Made by a program: the position numbers and the translations under genes | Shown: positions 5,434-7,400 of the stretch, piece after piece | How the letters are laid out: each line of letters starts with the position of its first letter | Numbering within the stretch: the first letter of the stretch is position 1 | Assembly (NCBI GenBank): GCA_902796895.1 | Contig: CADBQV010000262.1 | Coordinates: 1-7,400, forward strand | DNA length: 7,400 nucleotides | Source: an uncultured Erysipelotrichaceae bacterium | GTDB taxonomy: Bacteria; Bacillota_I; Bacilli_A; Acholeplasmatales; Anaeroplasmataceae | Direction of reading: 5' to 3' | The notes under the pieces: generated by a model | Databases searched by the model: none | Told to the model about the DNA's origin: nothing | Seen by the model: the letters and a program-made list of their open reading frames with translations, nothing else

Positions 5434-7363
5434 AAATTTTAAAGATTTTAAATTAGATGAATTCCCATATGACAAATTCCATACTGCACTTGGTGAATAC
5501 CATCATATTGTTCAAGAAGGATATTATGGTAATTTTTATGACCCAATTCCACTTCATCAGTGGAGAAGTACTGATGGATCATGGCTTATTACTGAAGAAG
5601 ATGGTAAAAGATATTTAGAACAAAATAGAGGAGATACAGCCCACGGTGCTTTTAAAAATGTCTTTGCCACTTTAGTTCATAAGGAAGTATTATATTCAAC
5701 ATATGTATTAGAATATAGTGTAAGATTATTTTCTAATAATTTATGTGGTATGGCATTTAGCTATCATACATCAAGGGATTATTATGCTTGCTTCATTGAT
5801 AAATGTGGTATTTATCTATATAAAAGATATGAAGAAACTTTAGAATTAATAGATAAATACGATATTGAAATTGATGACTTAAAAACATATAGAATTAAAA
5901 TATGTACTGGCTATTATACTAGTATTTATTTAGATGGAGTTAAAGTAATAAATCATAAAATTGATTTTAAATATCAAACTAAAATTGCCTTTGTATCAAA
6001 GGCATTAGCTAGATTTAGTGATTTAAAATTATATATGAGTGATTTTGAATATAAAGAGCATTTAAAAGAATTAAAGGTAGACGAGAAGAGATTAGAAAAT
6101 AAAAAATTATTATATCCTAAGCTTAAATTAATTCATCAAATTGATTTAAAGAATTTTGGTTCAGGTAGACAGCTTAGAATCGCAAATGTTGATGGAAAAA
6201 CTATCTTTGTTATTGCTCAACATCAAAAAAGATATATAAGAGATTCTTTCGCATCTATTTCATGTCTTACAGCATTTGATATTAATTCAAATGTCTTATG
6301 GCAAATAGGAGAGCCTAATAATAATTTTTCAAATACATTAATATCTTGTGATTTGCCATTTCAAATTGCAGATATTAATAATGATGGTAAATTAGAATTA
6401 ATATATGCAAAGGATTTTTATATTAATATAATTGATCTATTAACAGGTAAATTAATTAATAAATTTCCAACACCTATAATAGAGGGTGATCCTTTAGTTA
6501 AGGATGAACCATTCATTAGATTAAATGTAGATCAAATTAGAGTTGCTGATTTTGAAGGACTTGGCTATAAAGGCGATTTGATAATTAAAGATAGATATCA
6601 AAATGTATGGGCGCTTGATAAAAATATGAATATAATGTGGCGTTATCATAATAAAAATACTGGTCATTTCCCTTATGTTTTTGATTATAATAACGATGGA
6701 TATGATGAAGTATTTATCGGTTATGATTTAGTAAGCCATAAGGGTGAGATTATATTTGATTTAGAGATGAATAGTGATCATACTGATGAAATTATTTATG
6801 CTAAATTAGATAAGGATATGCCTGAAAGATTAATACTAGCATCTGGTAATGAAGGCTTAAATATCGTAAATATGGATGGTACTATATTTAAGCATAATGA
6901 AATAGGACATGCCCAAAGAATAAGTGTTGCGAAATACGATAATAAAATTGATGGTCTTCAAATAATGGCAACATCATTTTGGGGAAGCGATGGTATTATA
7001 GGTATTTATGATAAATTTGGTAATCTAATTAAAAATTTTGAAATGGAAACATGTGGAAGCCTTGTTTCACCAATTAATTATGATGGTAATCATATTTTAG
7101 CATTAACACATGCAGGATTAGATGGAGGCTTATTAGATTCTAATTTAGATATGGTTGTAAAATTTCCAGATGATGGTCACCCTACATTAACTGCAGAAGT
7201 ATATGATATAGATAATGATGGAATAGATGAAATCATTACATTTGATACTAATAAAATGTATATTTATAAAGCATCAACTTTTACTAAAGGAAAGGATTAT
7301 ATAAAATATCCTTCAGATAGCTTTTCAAATTATAGAGGAGAATATTTATTACCTAAAGAATAA
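5414..7363 (+). CDS. LamG-like plus FG-GAP/beta-propeller protein, rhamnogalacturonan lyase (PL11)-like, no signal peptide
   Basis: A 649-residue protein in two parts. Residues about 1-215 look like a concanavalin/LamG-type jelly roll: alternating strands with the pattern YRIKI...SIYLDGVKV and AFVSKALARFSDLKLY near the end, as in sugar-binding or 3-keto-disaccharide hydrolase-type domains. Residues about 225-635 look like a beta-propeller with Ca2+-binding FG-GAP loops: D320-INND-G (DINNDGKLE), D424-YNND-G (DYNNDGYDE) and D598-IDND-G (DIDNDGIDE). The stretch RVADFEGLGYKGDLIIKDRY and the later GHFPYVFDYNNDGYDEVFIG resemble PL11 rhamnogalacturonan lyase-like proteins. Catalytic residues could not be confirmed, so lyase activity is unproven. 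There is no signal peptide (the start is MKYLIDENFKDF), so it should be cytoplasmic, unlike most secreted pectin lyases. The start has GAGG (5400-5403) 10 bases upstream and lies 20 nt inside the HAD gene, suggesting coupled translation. A non-enzymatic carbohydrate-binding protein is the main alternative. Confidence 0.75.
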   Translation: MKYLIDENFKDFKLDEFPYDKFHTALGEYHHIVQEGYYGNFYDPIPLHQWRSTDGSWLITEEDGKRYLEQNRGDTAHGAFKNVFATLVHKEVLYSTYVLEYSVRLFSNNLCGMAFSYHTSRDYYACFIDKCGIYLYKRYEETLELIDKYDIEIDDLKTYRIKICTGYYTSIYLDGVKVINHKIDFKYQTKIAFVSKALARFSDLKLYMSDFEYKEHLKELKVDEKRLENKKLLYPKLKLIHQIDLKNFGSGRQLRIANVDGKTIFVIAQHQKRYIRDSFASISCLTAFDINSNVLWQIGEPNNNFSNTLISCDLPFQIADINNDGKLELIYAKDFYINIIDLLTGKLINKFPTPIIEGDPLVKDEPFIRLNVDQIRVADFEGLGYKGDLIIKDRYQNVWALDKNMNIMWRYHNKNTGHFPYVFDYNNDGYDEVFIGYDLVSHKGEIIFDLEMNSDHTDEIIYAKLDKDMPERLILASGNEGLNIVNMDGTIFKHNEIGHAQRISVAKYDNKIDGLQIMATSFWGSDGIIGIYDKFGNLIKNFEMETCGSLVSPINYDGNHILALTHAGLDGGLLDSNLDMVVKFPDDGHPTLTAEVYDIDNDGIDEIITFDTNKMYIYKASTFTKGKDYIKYPSDSFSNYRGEYLLPKE

Positions 7364-7365
7364 TT

Positions 7366-7400
7366 ATGGAAATAAAAGAAATTAAACCAAATAAAGAAGA
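7366..7400 (+). CDS. Start of a further operon gene, cut by window edge
   Basis: An ATG two bases after the preceding TAA opens a frame that stays open to the window end (MEIKEIKPNKE...). The spacing suggests a fourth member of the operon. No clear ribosome-binding site lies close to it, which would fit translation by reinitiation. Eleven residues are too few to name a product. Confidence 0.5.
   Translation, partial: MEIKEIKPNKE

Overview
The window is strongly AT-rich and reads almost entirely on the + strand. The proteins are rich in Asn, Lys and Ile, every Trp in the genes is TGG, and TGA serves as a stop at 5431-5433. The standard bacterial code with this composition fits a low-GC Firmicutes/Bacilli-type genome, for example an uncultured gut or Acholeplasma-like lineage, better than a mycoplasma that reads TGA as Trp. 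The exact taxon is inference.

Layout: (1) 1-2084 is the 3' part of an AddA/RexA-type helicase-nuclease gene, cut by the left edge of the window, and it ends in an intrinsic terminator. (2) 2085-2403 is an intergenic region holding a tRNA-His(GTG) on the - strand with its own promoter and terminator, an inverted repeat, and the promoter of the next gene. (3) 2404-3747 is a single gene for an unrecognised protein with two membrane segments, closed by a terminator whose loop contains the stop codon. (4) From a promoter at 3788-3816 runs a tightly packed operon: a WYL-domain transcription regulator (3843-4790), a HAD-superfamily hydrolase with the DxNGT variant of motif I (4783-5433, 8 nt overlap), a cytoplasmic LamG-like plus beta-propeller protein resembling rhamnogalacturonan lyases of family PL11 (5414-7363, 20 nt overlap), and the first codons of a further gene (7366 onward).

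How they may work together: the AddA fragment belongs to double-strand break repair and is independent of the rest. The regulator, hydrolase and propeller protein overlap each other and are probably translated together. The likeliest reading is a small regulated module for handling a phosphorylated or carbohydrate ligand inside the cell, with the WYL protein possibly controlling its own promoter through the alternating TAATG/CATTA half-sites between the -35 and -10 elements. That functional link is inferred from layout only. No CRISPR array, insertion sequence, phage gene or clear defence effector is visible. The most noteworthy items are the signal-less lyase-like protein in this operon and the operator-like repeat ahead of it.
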